In this document: piece after piece, positions 1 to 6,602 of the stretch
Numbering within the stretch: the first letter of the stretch is position 1
Layout: each line of letters starts with the position of its first letter
From: Acetobacteraceae bacterium
Lineage (GTDB): Bacteria; Pseudomonadota; Alphaproteobacteria; Acetobacterales; Acetobacteraceae
Direction of reading: 5' to 3'
Assembly: GCA_947475475.1 (NCBI GenBank)
Contig: CANJOG010000115.1
Location: 1-6,646, forward strand
Length of the DNA: 6,646 nucleotides
The notes under the pieces: generated by a model
The model's input: only the letters and a program-made list of their open reading frames with translations
Databases searched by the model: none
Told to the model about the DNA's origin: nothing
Made by a program: the position numbers and the translations under genes

Positions 1-720
<720 letters not shown>

Positions 721-725
721 GAACT

Positions 726-748
726 CTCCTGCCCCGGAGCCGCCGGGG
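726..748 (-). promoter_or_regulatory. clpX ribosome binding site with an adjacent short hairpin
   Basis: On the minus strand AGGAG (726-730) lies 5 nt before the clpX ATG. Directly upstream is a possible 6-bp hairpin, CCCCGG (743-748) pairing with CCGGGG (732-737) around a 5-nt loop. The hairpin ends one base before the Shine-Dalgarno, so it could influence ribosome access. The binding site is clear; a role for the hairpin is inference. Confidence 0.6.
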
Positions 749-760
749 AGATAACAGTGT

Positions 761-790
761 ATCCTAGACCCCACCCACGCGGCGAAACAA
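761..790 (-). promoter_or_regulatory. Weak promoter candidate for clpX
   Basis: On the minus strand, TTGTTT (785-790, preceded by CC so it also contains CTTG) is followed after 18 bp by TAGGAT (761-766). This is 3/6 and 4/6 against sigma70 consensus; the CTTG could alternatively be part of a heat-shock -35. It would give a leader of about 35 nt before clpX. Chance similarity is quite possible. Confidence 0.28.
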
Positions 791-905
791 GGGTAACCGG
801 GGCTGGAACTGGCCGGAACCGTGCTCGCCATGGCCGCGGCGGCGCCGTCCTAGCCGGATAGATGGTCCGCACGGAACGAACCATGAAGCCCACTCCTGGT
901 CCGGC

Positions 906-972
906 TCCCCTTCCCTGCGTCACCTGCAAGGCTGGGAGATAACCGGCCCGACGAAGCGGACCCGGAAGGGGA
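906..972 (-). other. Inverted repeat immediately after the clpP stop codon
   Basis: A perfect 9-bp inverted repeat, TCCCCTTCC at 906-914 and GGAAGGGGA at 964-972, begins at the base after the clpP stop. The 49-nt interior holds a second small stem on the minus strand, GGTCCG/CGGGCC (957-962 with 945-950, one G-U pair, 6-nt loop). No T-tract follows, so it is not a standard intrinsic terminator. It may be a 3'-end stabilising or Rho-related structure, or chance. Confidence 0.35.
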
Positions 973-1614
973 TCAGCTGCGCGAATCGTCGCCGCTGCCC
1001 GGCCGGTTTTCGACCACCAGATCGACCAGCCCGAATTCCTTCGCCTCGTCCGCGGACATATAGCTGTCGCGTTCCATCTTCGATTCGATGGCCTCTAGCA
1101 GCTGCCCGGTATGGCGCAGATAGATCTCGTTCAACCGCCGGCGCAGCGTCAAAATCTCGCGCGCCTGGATAGCGATATCGCTCGCCTGGCCCTGCGCGCC
1201 GCCCGAGGGCTGATGCACCATCACGCGGGCATTCGGCAAAGCGTAGCGCTTGTCCTTCGCACCGGCGGCCAGAAGCAGACTGCCCATGGAGGCCGCCTGG
1301 CCGATGCAGACCGTGCTCACCGGAGCGCGGATGTATTGCATGGTGTCGTAAATCGCGAGCCCGGCTGAGACCACGCCGCCCGGGCTGTTGATGTAGAAGG
1401 CGATGTCCTTGTTGGGATTCTCGCTCTCCAGGAACAACAGCTGGGCGCAGATCAGCGAGGCGACCTGATCATAGACCGGGCCAGTCAGGAAGATGATCCG
1501 TTCCTTCAGCAGGCGGGAATAGATGTCATAGGCCCGCTCGCCCCGCGCCGTCTGCTCCACCACCATGGGCACCAGCGCATTGTCATAGACCTCAACGGGG
1601 TCGCGATCCCTCAT
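973..1614 (-). CDS. clpP: ClpP, serine protease subunit of ClpXP/ClpAP
   Basis: Cytoplasmic serine peptidase that forms a double heptameric barrel and degrades chains delivered by ClpX or ClpA. The 213-residue product has the full catalytic triad: Ser109 in GQAASMGS, His134 in MVHQPSGG and Asp183 in KMERDSYMS. NSPGG at 76-80 forms the oxyanion-hole region. The ALVPMVVEQ segment at 13-21 aligns with the start of mature E. coli ClpP, so residues 1-12 are probably a self-cleaved propeptide. Start ATG at 1612-1614, with AAGGA (1625-1629) 10 nt upstream. Length is normal for the family (about 200). It lies 255 bp downstream of tig, beyond a strong terminator, so independent transcription is likely. 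Confidence 0.98.
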   Translation of the reverse strand: MRDRDPVEVYDNALVPMVVEQTARGERAYDIYSRLLKERIIFLTGPVYDQVASLICAQLLFLESENPNKDIAFYINSPGGVVSAGLAIYDTMQYIRAPVSTVCIGQAASMGSLLLAAGAKDKRYALPNARVMVHQPSGGAQGQASDIAIQAREILTLRRRLNEIYLRHTGQLLEAIESKMERDSYMSADEAKEFGLVDLVVENRPGSGDDSRS

Positions 1615-1716
1615 CGATCAAGCATCCTTGGCGTAAGCCGGCCCCTGAGGCGCCGACAGGAAAGAAGAGGCACAAACATAGGCCGCCCACCCCGGACGTC
1701 CAGTCCCCCGCCCTGC

Positions 1717-1744
1717 AAATAGGGGGGCCGGCACGGATGGTAAG
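1717..1744 (-). promoter_or_regulatory. Heat-shock (sigma32-like) promoter candidate for clpP
   Basis: On the minus strand, CTTACC (1739-1744), 13 bp, then CCCCTATTT (1717-1725). The -10 element resembles the CCCCAT/CYTATNT type of heat-shock promoter and the spacing fits; the -35 departs from CTTGAA after CTT. It would give a leader of about 95 nt. A weaker sigma70-like pair, TGGACG (1697-1702), 16 bp, TATGTT (1675-1680), lies closer to the gene. clpP is heat-shock controlled in many proteobacteria, which favours the first. Confidence 0.4.
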
Positions 1745-1767
1745 GTCCTAAACGGGGCCCAGAAAGA

Positions 1768-1806
1768 CTTCGCCCCGCCACCCATTTCTGGGTGATCGGG
1801 GCGAAG
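1768..1806 (-). terminator. Intrinsic terminator downstream of tig
   Basis: A two-tier hairpin: a perfect 10-bp outer stem, CTTCGCCCCG (1768-1777) with CGGGGCGAAG (1797-1806), a small asymmetric internal loop, then a perfect 6-bp inner stem, CACCCA (1779-1784) with TGGGTG (1789-1794), closed by 4 nt. On the minus strand it is followed by TCTTTCT (1761-1767), a short pyrimidine tract rich in T. It starts 63 bp after the tig stop and lies before the clpP promoter candidates, so it should end the tRNA-tig transcript. Confidence 0.8.
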
Positions 1807-1869
1807 AAAGCGTAAATTCAGCAGGCTGCGCGGCGAAAGAATTTTTCCGCCGCACGATCCGCGCAAAAA

Positions 1870-3213
1870 TCAGGCGCTGGCACCCTGCGGAGCGGCAACC
1901 AGCTCTTCCGGCGTGACGTCCTTGTCCTCGACCTGGGCGAGTTCGAGGACGAAATCGACCACCTTGTCCTCGAAGATCGGGCCGCGGAGGCTCTCGATGG
2001 CCTGCGGGTTCTTGCGGAAGAACTCGATCACCTGGGCTTCCTGGCCGGGATAGCGGCCGGCTTCCATCCGCATGGCGCGGGTCAGCTCTTCGTCGCCCAC
2101 CTGGATGGAGTTGGTGCGGCCGATTTCCGACAGCAGCAGCCCCAGCCGCACGCGGCGGATGGCGATGGCGCGGTATTCGTCCTTCAGCGTCGCCTCGTCC
2201 TTGCCCTTATCCTCGTCATCGGCCTTGCCGTCCTTGAGGTCGGCCTCGACGCGCTGCCAGATCTGGCCGAACTCGGCATCGACCATGCTCTCCGGCGGGC
2301 CGAAATCGGCGCGGTCGGCGAGCGCATCGAGCAGGGCGCGCTTGACGTTCAGGCGCGAGAGCTGGTCGTACTCGCGCTGGATCTGCTCAGAGACGATCTC
2401 GCGCAGCTTCTCGACCGTCTCCAGGCCGAGCTTGCGGGCGAAGTCGTCATCGATCGCCGGCTTGACCTGCGTCAGCAGTGCCTTGGCAGTAATCGCGAAC
2501 TGGGCGGTCTTGCCGGCCAGTTCCTTGGAACCGTAATCGGCCGGGAACGTCACCTCGATGGTGCGGTTCTCGCCAGCCTTCATGCCTTCGAGCTGCTCGG
2601 TGAAGCCAGGGATGAAGCCGGAGCCGGCGACTTCGAGCTGGGTGTCGGTCGCGGTACCGCCCGGGAAGGCGACGCCATCGATTGTGCCGACGAAATCAGA
2701 GGTCAGGACTTCGCCCTTCTCGGCGCCGCGATCCTCTTCCACCGCGACGAGGTCGCGCTGGCGGGTAGCGATCGAGTCGAGCGCCTTGTCCACCGCGTCC
2801 TCGGCCGGCTTGGCCTTCAGGCGGGTGAGCGAAATCGTGCCCAGATCGGGGATGGTGATGTCGGGCAGCAATTCCAGCGCGACCGTGAAGGACAGGTCGG
2901 TAGCCGCGCCGGTCATCTCCGGCACGCTCACCAGATCGACCTTGGGCTGGCCCGCCGGGCGCAGGCCACGATCGTTCAGAACCTGGCGGGTCGCCTCGCT
3001 GACGCTCTCCTCCAGCACTTCGGCCATCACAGCGCCAGCGTAGCGCTGCTTCACCACCGTCATCGGCACCTTGCCGGGGCGGAAACCGGGCATCTTCAGG
3101 GTGCGGGCCACATCGGACAATTTGGCCGTGCGGCGCCCCTCGATATCGGAGGCCGACACCACGACTGTGTATGCCCGCTTGAGCCCTTCGGAGAGCGTTT
3201 CGGTAACCTGCAT
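1870..3213 (-). CDS. tig: Trigger factor, ribosome-associated chaperone and prolyl isomerase
   Basis: Binds at the ribosomal exit tunnel, shields nascent chains and catalyses peptidyl-prolyl isomerisation. The product is 447 residues, normal for the family. The N-terminal ribosome-binding domain (about 1-115) carries the signature loop GFRPGK at 43-48, where the E. coli protein has GFRKGK. The FKBP-type isomerase domain spans about 168-245 (SDFVGTIDG at 172-180, GFIPGFTEQLEGM at 199-211, FPADYG at 223-228). The helical C-terminal chaperone domain ends in a short Ala/Pro-rich tail. Start chosen at ATG 3211-3213, with GAGGA (3225-3229) about 11 nt upstream. The frame is open further upstream, to 3285, but that would translate part of the tRNA gene. 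Cotranscription with the tRNA is likely. Confidence 0.97.
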   Translation of the reverse strand: MQVTETLSEGLKRAYTVVVSASDIEGRRTAKLSDVARTLKMPGFRPGKVPMTVVKQRYAGAVMAEVLEESVSEATRQVLNDRGLRPAGQPKVDLVSVPEMTGAATDLSFTVALELLPDITIPDLGTISLTRLKAKPAEDAVDKALDSIATRQRDLVAVEEDRGAEKGEVLTSDFVGTIDGVAFPGGTATDTQLEVAGSGFIPGFTEQLEGMKAGENRTIEVTFPADYGSKELAGKTAQFAITAKALLTQVKPAIDDDFARKLGLETVEKLREIVSEQIQREYDQLSRLNVKRALLDALADRADFGPPESMVDAEFGQIWQRVEADLKDGKADDEDKGKDEATLKDEYRAIAIRRVRLGLLLSEIGRTNSIQVGDEELTRAMRMEAGRYPGQEAQVIEFFRKNPQAIESLRGPIFEDKVVDFVLELAQVEDKDVTPEELVAAPQGASA

Positions 3214-3243
3214 CTGACCGGAAATCCTCAACTCTGACGGCGG

Positions 3244-3328
<85 letters not shown>

Positions 3329-3349
3329 AGCGCGACCGTAGAGCGGCGC

Positions 3350-3378
3350 GCTTTAGCGCACCCGCACCCCGGCTACAA
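3350..3378 (-). promoter_or_regulatory. Promoter candidate for tRNA-Leu (and tig)
   Basis: On the minus strand, TTGTAG (3373-3378), 17 bp, TAAAGC (3350-3355), placing transcription start roughly 10-15 nt before the tRNA 5' end. Each hexamer matches sigma70 consensus at only 3 of 6, but the spacing and position are right. The -10 lies in a small GCGC-TAAA-GCGC palindrome. No separate promoter is visible in the 30 bp between the tRNA and tig. Confidence 0.4.
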
Positions 3379-3497
3379 GGAGGCCCGGCCGGGCAAAATG
3401 CACGATTCGACCTCCAGACCGCCTCCGGGCCACGCGGATATAGCCGAATCGCACCATACTACCGCAAGTTGTGGGCAGGTTTTCGCAAGGTGACGAC

Positions 3498-3529
3498 CTG
3501 ATTTGCCGACGGATATGCCGGCAGATCAG
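3498..3529. promoter_or_regulatory. Imperfect 32-bp inverted repeat, possible operator
   Basis: The arms are CTGATTTGCCGAC (3498-3510) and GCCGGCAGATCAG (3517-3529). Eleven of 13 opposed positions are complementary, with mismatches at 3503/3524 and 3509/3518, and the centre is GGATAT. It lies about 136 bp before the chosen start of the IclR-type regulator. Members of that family often bind short palindromes and control their own gene, so an autoregulatory site is plausible but unproven. It has no T-tract and is not a terminator. Confidence 0.4.
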
Positions 3530-3532
3530 TCG

Positions 3533-3587
3533 CGGTCCACCCCGTCCCGGTCCACTCCTCCCGGTTACCCCGACCCGGTCATTAATG
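3533..3587. repeat. Degenerate 14-15 bp tandem repeat (CGGT units) plus CATTAATG palindrome
   Basis: CGGTCCAC at 3533-3540 recurs exactly at 3548-3555, then as CGGTTACC at 3562-3569 and CGGTCATT at 3576-3583: four units spaced 15, 14 and 14 bp, each followed by a C-rich filler. The last unit runs into the 8-bp perfect palindrome CATTAATG (3580-3587), an AT-rich island in GC-rich DNA. The regular spacing suggests repeated protein contacts or replication slippage. Confidence 0.4.
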
Positions 3588-3664
3588 CACCAGGCGCCCT
3601 CGCCGGCCCGGAAGTTCACACCCAGGCGGACGCGCCCGACACGTTGCCGCACACTGGCGCGCGC

Positions 3665-4765
3665 ATGACCACTAACACCCAGCCCCCCCGCATCGACTTC
3701 CTCGACCGCGCGCTGGACATCATCGAGGCGCTTGCCCGGCTGGCCCCGGCCAGCCTGAGCGATCTGGCGCGCGAAACCGGGCTCAGCCCCGCCACCGCGC
3801 TGCGCCTCTTGCGTGGCTTGCAGGCGCGGTACTTCGCCGTGCAGGACAAGCGCCGCGGCCCTTGGCGGCTCGGCCCACGCTGGCGGGCAATCGGCGAGGC
3901 GAGCGCCAGCCAGGGCAGCCTCGACTCCATCGCCCAGCCCTATCTGGACCGGCTGGCCGTCGAATGTGGCGAGGCGATTTATCTCGACGGTCTGGATGGG
4001 TTGGCGGCACGCACCATCGCGCTGAGCCGCCCCGATCCCCGCCTGCCGCTGTTTGCCCAGCTCGGCGCCCGGCGTTTCCTTCATGCGGGTGCGCCACGCA
4101 TGTTGCTGGCCTATGCGCGCCCGGAATTCCGCGACATCGTGCTGCGCCAGCGCCTGCCGCGCCTGACCACGGCCACCCGAACCGACCCCGCCTGGATCAC
4201 CGCCGATCTGAAGCGCTTGCGCGGCCTCGGCTGGCTGCTGGCCCAGGATGAAATCGCGGATGGCGAAATCACGTTGGCGGTGCCGGTGCATGACGGCACC
4301 GGCCATGTGCCGCTGGTGCTCTCACTCAGCGCCGCCCGGCTGCGCCTCTCCCCTGCCCGCGCGCGCGGCTTTTTGCCGGCGTTGCTGGGGTCGGCAGCCC
4401 GGCTGGGCGCGGCCATTGGCATCGCTCCAGCCATGCCGCCGCATTCCCATCCGGGTGAGGAGGGCGGCAGCGGCACCGAGGGCGGCGACCCGCAGGGGAC
4501 TGGCAAGGCCTCTGCCCGCTCCGCCAGGCGCAAGCCGCCGCGCCAGGTCATGCCAGACGCGGCGCCAGACGCGGGGTCAGCCCCCGGATTTCAGGGCGTC
4601 GTCCAGGGCCGGACCGATCGCTCCTGGCAGATCCTCAGCGACCAGAAATGGCCCGGCATGATGCCCCGCCCGCCCATGCAGCCAGACCGCGGCGCAGGCG
4701 GCTTCCCAGTCCTCCAGCCCCCGCGCCAGCATCGCGCCGGCCAGCCCGGCCAGCACATCGCCTGA
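3665..4765 (+). CDS. IclR-family transcriptional regulator with an atypical C-terminal extension
   Basis: Probable DNA-binding regulator controlled by a small-molecule ligand; target genes and ligand are not evident. The 366-residue product has an N-terminal winged helix-turn-helix: helix FLDRALDIIEALA at 12-24, helix-turn-helix at about 31-52 (LSDLARETGLSPATALRLL) and a wing at about 57-69. An IclR effector-binding domain follows from about 78 to 255, ending LGAAIGIAP. Typical family members stop near there (250-270 residues). The remaining 111 residues are Gly/Pro/Arg-rich, and the last 63 codons lie antisense to the end of the nnrE-nnrD gene. The start ATG 3665-3667 fits the family's usual distance to the first helix but has no clear Shine-Dalgarno; an in-frame ATG at 3515 and TTG at 3503 are alternatives. 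A TGA at 4456-4458 in another frame would give a normal 264-residue length if a frameshift occurred. Confidence 0.88.
   Translation: MTTNTQPPRIDFLDRALDIIEALARLAPASLSDLARETGLSPATALRLLRGLQARYFAVQDKRRGPWRLGPRWRAIGEASASQGSLDSIAQPYLDRLAVECGEAIYLDGLDGLAARTIALSRPDPRLPLFAQLGARRFLHAGAPRMLLAYARPEFRDIVLRQRLPRLTTATRTDPAWITADLKRLRGLGWLLAQDEIADGEITLAVPVHDGTGHVPLVLSLSAARLRLSPARARGFLPALLGSAARLGAAIGIAPAMPPHSHPGEEGGSGTEGGDPQGTGKASARSARRKPPRQVMPDAAPDAGSAPGFQGVVQGRTDRSWQILSDQKWPGMMPRPPMQPDRGAGGFPVLQPPRQHRAGQPGQHIA
4552..4574. repeat. Short direct repeat after the nnrE-nnrD stop
   Basis: GCCAGACGCGG occurs at 4552-4562 and 4564-4574, a 12-bp period, just beyond the stop codon of the minus-strand repair gene and inside the tail of the IclR-type frame. 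It looks like a local duplication. A 5-bp hairpin (CGGGG 4572-4576 with CCCCG 4582-4586) spans that stop codon, but there is no T-tract. Confidence 0.5.
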
Positions 4766-6046
4766 CCCGGCCGTGGCCAGCGATGGCGGCGCCGAATCAT
4801 TGATCGCCACCCGCCCGTCAGGCGCGGCAATGATGCTGTCCGGCCCTTTCAGAACCACCACCGCGCCGCAGAGCGCCGCCGCGCGCCGCGCCGCGCTCAG
4901 CCGGTCCGTCACGGCCAGGGCGCCCAGTTCCGCGCCGAACAGCCGGGCGAATTCGCCCATATGCGGGGTCAGGATCGCCGCCCCGCGCAGCTTTTCGGGT
5001 GCACCAGCGAAGGCGGTCAGCGCATCGGCATCGGCCACCACGCGGCGGCCGGCTTCCAGCAGCACCGGCATGGCGGAAAGCGCCGCGTCGCGCCCGAGTC
5101 CCGGACCACAGACAAAGACCTGCCGGCGCCGATCCTCCAGCACGCTCTCCAGGCTGGCTTCGCTGACAATCGTGCCCGGCTCACCCGCCCGATAGCCCGC
5201 GCCCGCGCCGGGAGGCGCGAGAATGCTTACCAGCCCGGCCCCGCCATGCCGCGCCGCCAGTGCCGCCAGCCGCGCCGCCCCGGTCATGTCCGCCCCGCCG
5301 AGGATAGTGACATGACCGCGCACATATTTGTGATCGCCCGGCGCGGCCGCCGGCAGGCGCCACAGGCCCGGCGCATTGCGCCAGCTCCGCACGCCGATCT
5401 CGGGCAGCACCGAGTCCGGCAGGCCGATATCAGCCAGTTCCACCACACCGCAGAGTCCCCGCCCTGGATAGACCAGATGCCCCGGCTTGAGCCGGAAGAA
5501 GGTCACGGTGAGCACCGCCTGCGGGGCAAAGCCACGCACCGCACCGGTCGCGCCATCCAGCCCGCTCGGCACATCCACCGCCACCACCTGGCGCGCGGCG
5601 GCCAGGGTGTCAGCGGCCAGACCGTCCAGATCGCGCGACAGGCCTGCGCCATAAACCGCATCGATCACCAGGACAGCGCGGGCGGCCTCTCCGGGGCTGA
5701 AATCATGCACCGGTCCCTTCCAGCGCGCAGCAGCACCAGCGGCATCCGAGCCCACCCTTGGTGGTGCGAACGCCGCCAGCCGCACCGGCCAGCCCTGTTC
5801 AGCAAGCAGCCGGGCCACCACATAGCCATCGCCGCCATTATTGCCCGGGCCGCACAGCACCAGTACTGGCACCGGCCGGAAATGGCGCCGCACGGCGCGG
5901 GCCACGGCCCGGCCGGCATTTTCCATCAGCCAGGGGCCCGGTGCGCCATGCAACGGCGCCAGCGCATCGGCGCGGCCCATCTCCACCGGGCTCAGCACCT
6001 CCAGCCGCGTGCTCCGGTTCCGTCCCGCCTGTTTGGGGCTGCGCAT
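4577..6046 (-). CDS. nnrD: Bifunctional NAD(P)H-hydrate repair enzyme: epimerase (NnrE) fused to ADP-dependent dehydratase (NnrD)
   Basis: Repairs NADHX and NADPHX, damaged hydrated cofactors: the N-terminal domain interconverts R and S epimers, and the C-terminal domain dehydrates the S form using ADP. The product is 489 residues, normal for the fused YjeF-type protein. Epimerase domain (about 16-215): MENAGRAVA at 41-49, GPGNNGGDG at 66-74, IDAVYGAG at 128-135 and DVPSGLDG at 158-165. Dehydratase domain (about 230-485): HKYVRGHVTILGG at 239-251, LTPHMGEFARL at 359-369, KGPDS at 400-404 and ATAGSGDVLAG at 424-434, with the likely catalytic Asp at 430. Start ATG 6044-6046 has GGAG (6057-6060) 10 nt upstream; a TTG two codons earlier is possible. 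It is convergent with the IclR-type gene and divergent from the lipoprotein gene. All key motifs are intact. Confidence 0.95.
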   Translation of the reverse strand: MRSPKQAGRNRSTRLEVLSPVEMGRADALAPLHGAPGPWLMENAGRAVARAVRRHFRPVPVLVLCGPGNNGGDGYVVARLLAEQGWPVRLAAFAPPRVGSDAAGAAARWKGPVHDFSPGEAARAVLVIDAVYGAGLSRDLDGLAADTLAAARQVVAVDVPSGLDGATGAVRGFAPQAVLTVTFFRLKPGHLVYPGRGLCGVVELADIGLPDSVLPEIGVRSWRNAPGLWRLPAAAPGDHKYVRGHVTILGGADMTGAARLAALAARHGGAGLVSILAPPGAGAGYRAGEPGTIVSEASLESVLEDRRRQVFVCGPGLGRDAALSAMPVLLEAGRRVVADADALTAFAGAPEKLRGAAILTPHMGEFARLFGAELGALAVTDRLSAARRAAALCGAVVVLKGPDSIIAAPDGRVAINDSAPPSLATAGSGDVLAGLAGAMLARGLEDWEAACAAVWLHGRAGHHAGPFLVAEDLPGAIGPALDDALKSGG

Positions 6047-6064
6047 GATCAATCTTCTCCGACC

Positions 6065-6074
6065 TGTCGCGACA
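6065..6074. promoter_or_regulatory. 10-bp perfect palindrome in the divergent intergenic region
   Basis: TGTCGCGACA at 6065-6074 is a perfect palindrome 18 bp upstream of the nnrE-nnrD ATG, before its Shine-Dalgarno. GTCGCGAC-type sites are easy to find by chance in GC-rich DNA, so the operator reading is weak. Confidence 0.2.
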
Positions 6075-6082
6075 CTAGAACT

Positions 6083-6110
6083 GCCAAGGTTTGAACGGAA
6101 CGATCTTGGC
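6083..6110. promoter_or_regulatory. Inverted repeat overlapping the lipoprotein promoter, possible operator
   Basis: GCCAAG (6083-6088) and CTTGGC (6105-6110) form perfect 6-bp arms around 16 bp, with one further matched pair inside. The dyad encloses the -35 hexamer and most of the spacer of the lipoprotein promoter candidate, where a repressor could block RNA polymerase. No regulator is identified. Confidence 0.3.
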
Positions 6111-6119
6111 CCCTATGCT
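6091..6119 (+). promoter_or_regulatory. Sigma70-like promoter for the lipoprotein gene
   Basis: TTGAAC (6091-6096), 17 bp, TATGCT (6114-6119): 4 of 6 matches in each hexamer at optimal spacing. Transcription would start near 6126, about 24 nt before the TTG start codon. This is the best promoter match in the window. Confidence 0.55.
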
Positions 6120-6138
6120 CCGGACGATCTTTCCACCC

Positions 6139-6143
6139 GGAGG
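6139..6143 (+). promoter_or_regulatory. Strong ribosome binding site fixing a TTG start
   Basis: GGAGG, 6 nt before the TTG at 6150-6152. It is a near-perfect Shine-Dalgarno at ideal distance and is the main reason for choosing a TTG start, since the nearest upstream in-frame ATG (6046) lies before the promoter candidate. Confidence 0.7.
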
Positions 6144-6149
6144 CCTCGC

Positions 6150-6560
6150 TTGACCCAGACCCGTCTCTTCCCGGCGCGCCACCTGCTCTGCCTTGCGGCA
6201 CTTGCCCTCTCCCTGGCCGGCTGCGCCCGGATCGGCCTGGAGATCGGCGGCGACCCGATGCCCGTGGCCGGGCCGAAACAATTCGACGGCAGCTATCGCA
6301 GCCGCGCCCAGATCATTGCTGGCGAGAATTGCCCGGTCCCGGCCGAGGGCGTGCTCATGGTTGGCGACCGCCGTTTCGTCCTCCCCTATGCGCCGGGCAC
6401 GGTGCTGGTCGCCAGCATCGCCGAAGACGGCGCCGTGCAGGCCAGTGCCAGTGGCGCCAGCCTGGCCGGGCGAATCGATGGCCGCACCCTCGACGTGACC
6501 GTCACCGCCGGCGCCTGCCAGACCCGCTATACCGGCCGCGCCGCGCTCAACCGGTCCTGA
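6150..6560 (+). CDS. Small predicted lipoprotein of unknown function
   Basis: The 136-residue product, read from TTG 6150-6152, has a lipoprotein signal peptide: basic residues at 5 and 10-11, a hydrophobic core at 12-22, and the lipobox LAGC ending at Cys25. The residue after Cys is Ala, which under the usual Lol rule suggests outer-membrane delivery. The mature part is about 112 residues, with a FDGSY motif at 45-49, Cys61 in ENCP and Cys123 in GACQ, a pair that could form a periplasmic disulfide. Short alternating hydrophobic stretches (VLMVGDRRFVL, TVLVASIA, RTLDVTVTA) suggest an all-beta fold. I do not recognise a named family. It has its own promoter and reads divergently from nnrE-nnrD; the next gene starts 42 bp downstream and may be cotranscribed. 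Confidence 0.82.
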   Translation: MTQTRLFPARHLLCLAALALSLAGCARIGLEIGGDPMPVAGPKQFDGSYRSRAQIIAGENCPVPAEGVLMVGDRRFVLPYAPGTVLVASIAEDGAVQASASGASLAGRIDGRTLDVTVTAGACQTRYTGRAALNRS

Positions 6561-6602
6561 GTGGCCTCCTTCATCCCGACATACAAAAAATAGAGCCGCG
6601 CG

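Larger units (their letters stand above)
3329..3664. other. 336-bp non-coding gap between tRNA-Leu and the IclR-type gene
   Basis: Divergent intergenic region. The left end holds the tRNA-Leu promoter candidate. The right part holds a 32-bp dyad (3498-3529), a run of CGGT repeats (3533-3581) and a CATTAATG palindrome (3580-3587), listed separately. A frame with a TTG codon at 3503 stays open into the regulator gene, but its first 54 residues are Pro/Ala/Thr-rich with no recognisable domain, so the stretch is read as leader. I found no convincing sigma70 promoter for the plus-strand gene. Confidence 0.6.

Noticed and set aside
1675..1702. Sigma70-like pair TGGACG-16-TATGTT before clpP
   Set aside because: Matches are 4 of 6 in each box with a short spacer; kept only as an alternative to the heat-shock-like element further upstream.
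2072..3043. Two Ser/Arg-rich plus-strand frames opposite tig
   Set aside because: They are shadows of the trigger factor gene; serine-rich composition is typical of antisense reading of high-GC coding DNA.
3503..3664. 54-residue N-terminal extension of the IclR-type regulator from TTG 3503
   Set aside because: The extension is Pro/Ala/Thr-rich without domain similarity and would translate the dyad and repeats. Its nearest AAGG is 12 nt away, rather far. The start is not settled, because the ATG at 3665 also lacks a good ribosome binding site.
3353..4306. 317-codon minus-strand open frame across the tRNA promoter region and the IclR-type gene
   Set aside because: It is antisense to a gene with clear IclR domains, has Arg/Gly/Ala-rich shadow composition and no recognisable motif. 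Long antisense frames are expected in GC-rich DNA.
4961..6094. 377-codon plus-strand open frame opposite nnrE-nnrD
   Set aside because: It is fully antisense to a gene with intact epimerase and dehydratase motifs. Its translation is Arg/His/Pro/Gln-rich with no domain.
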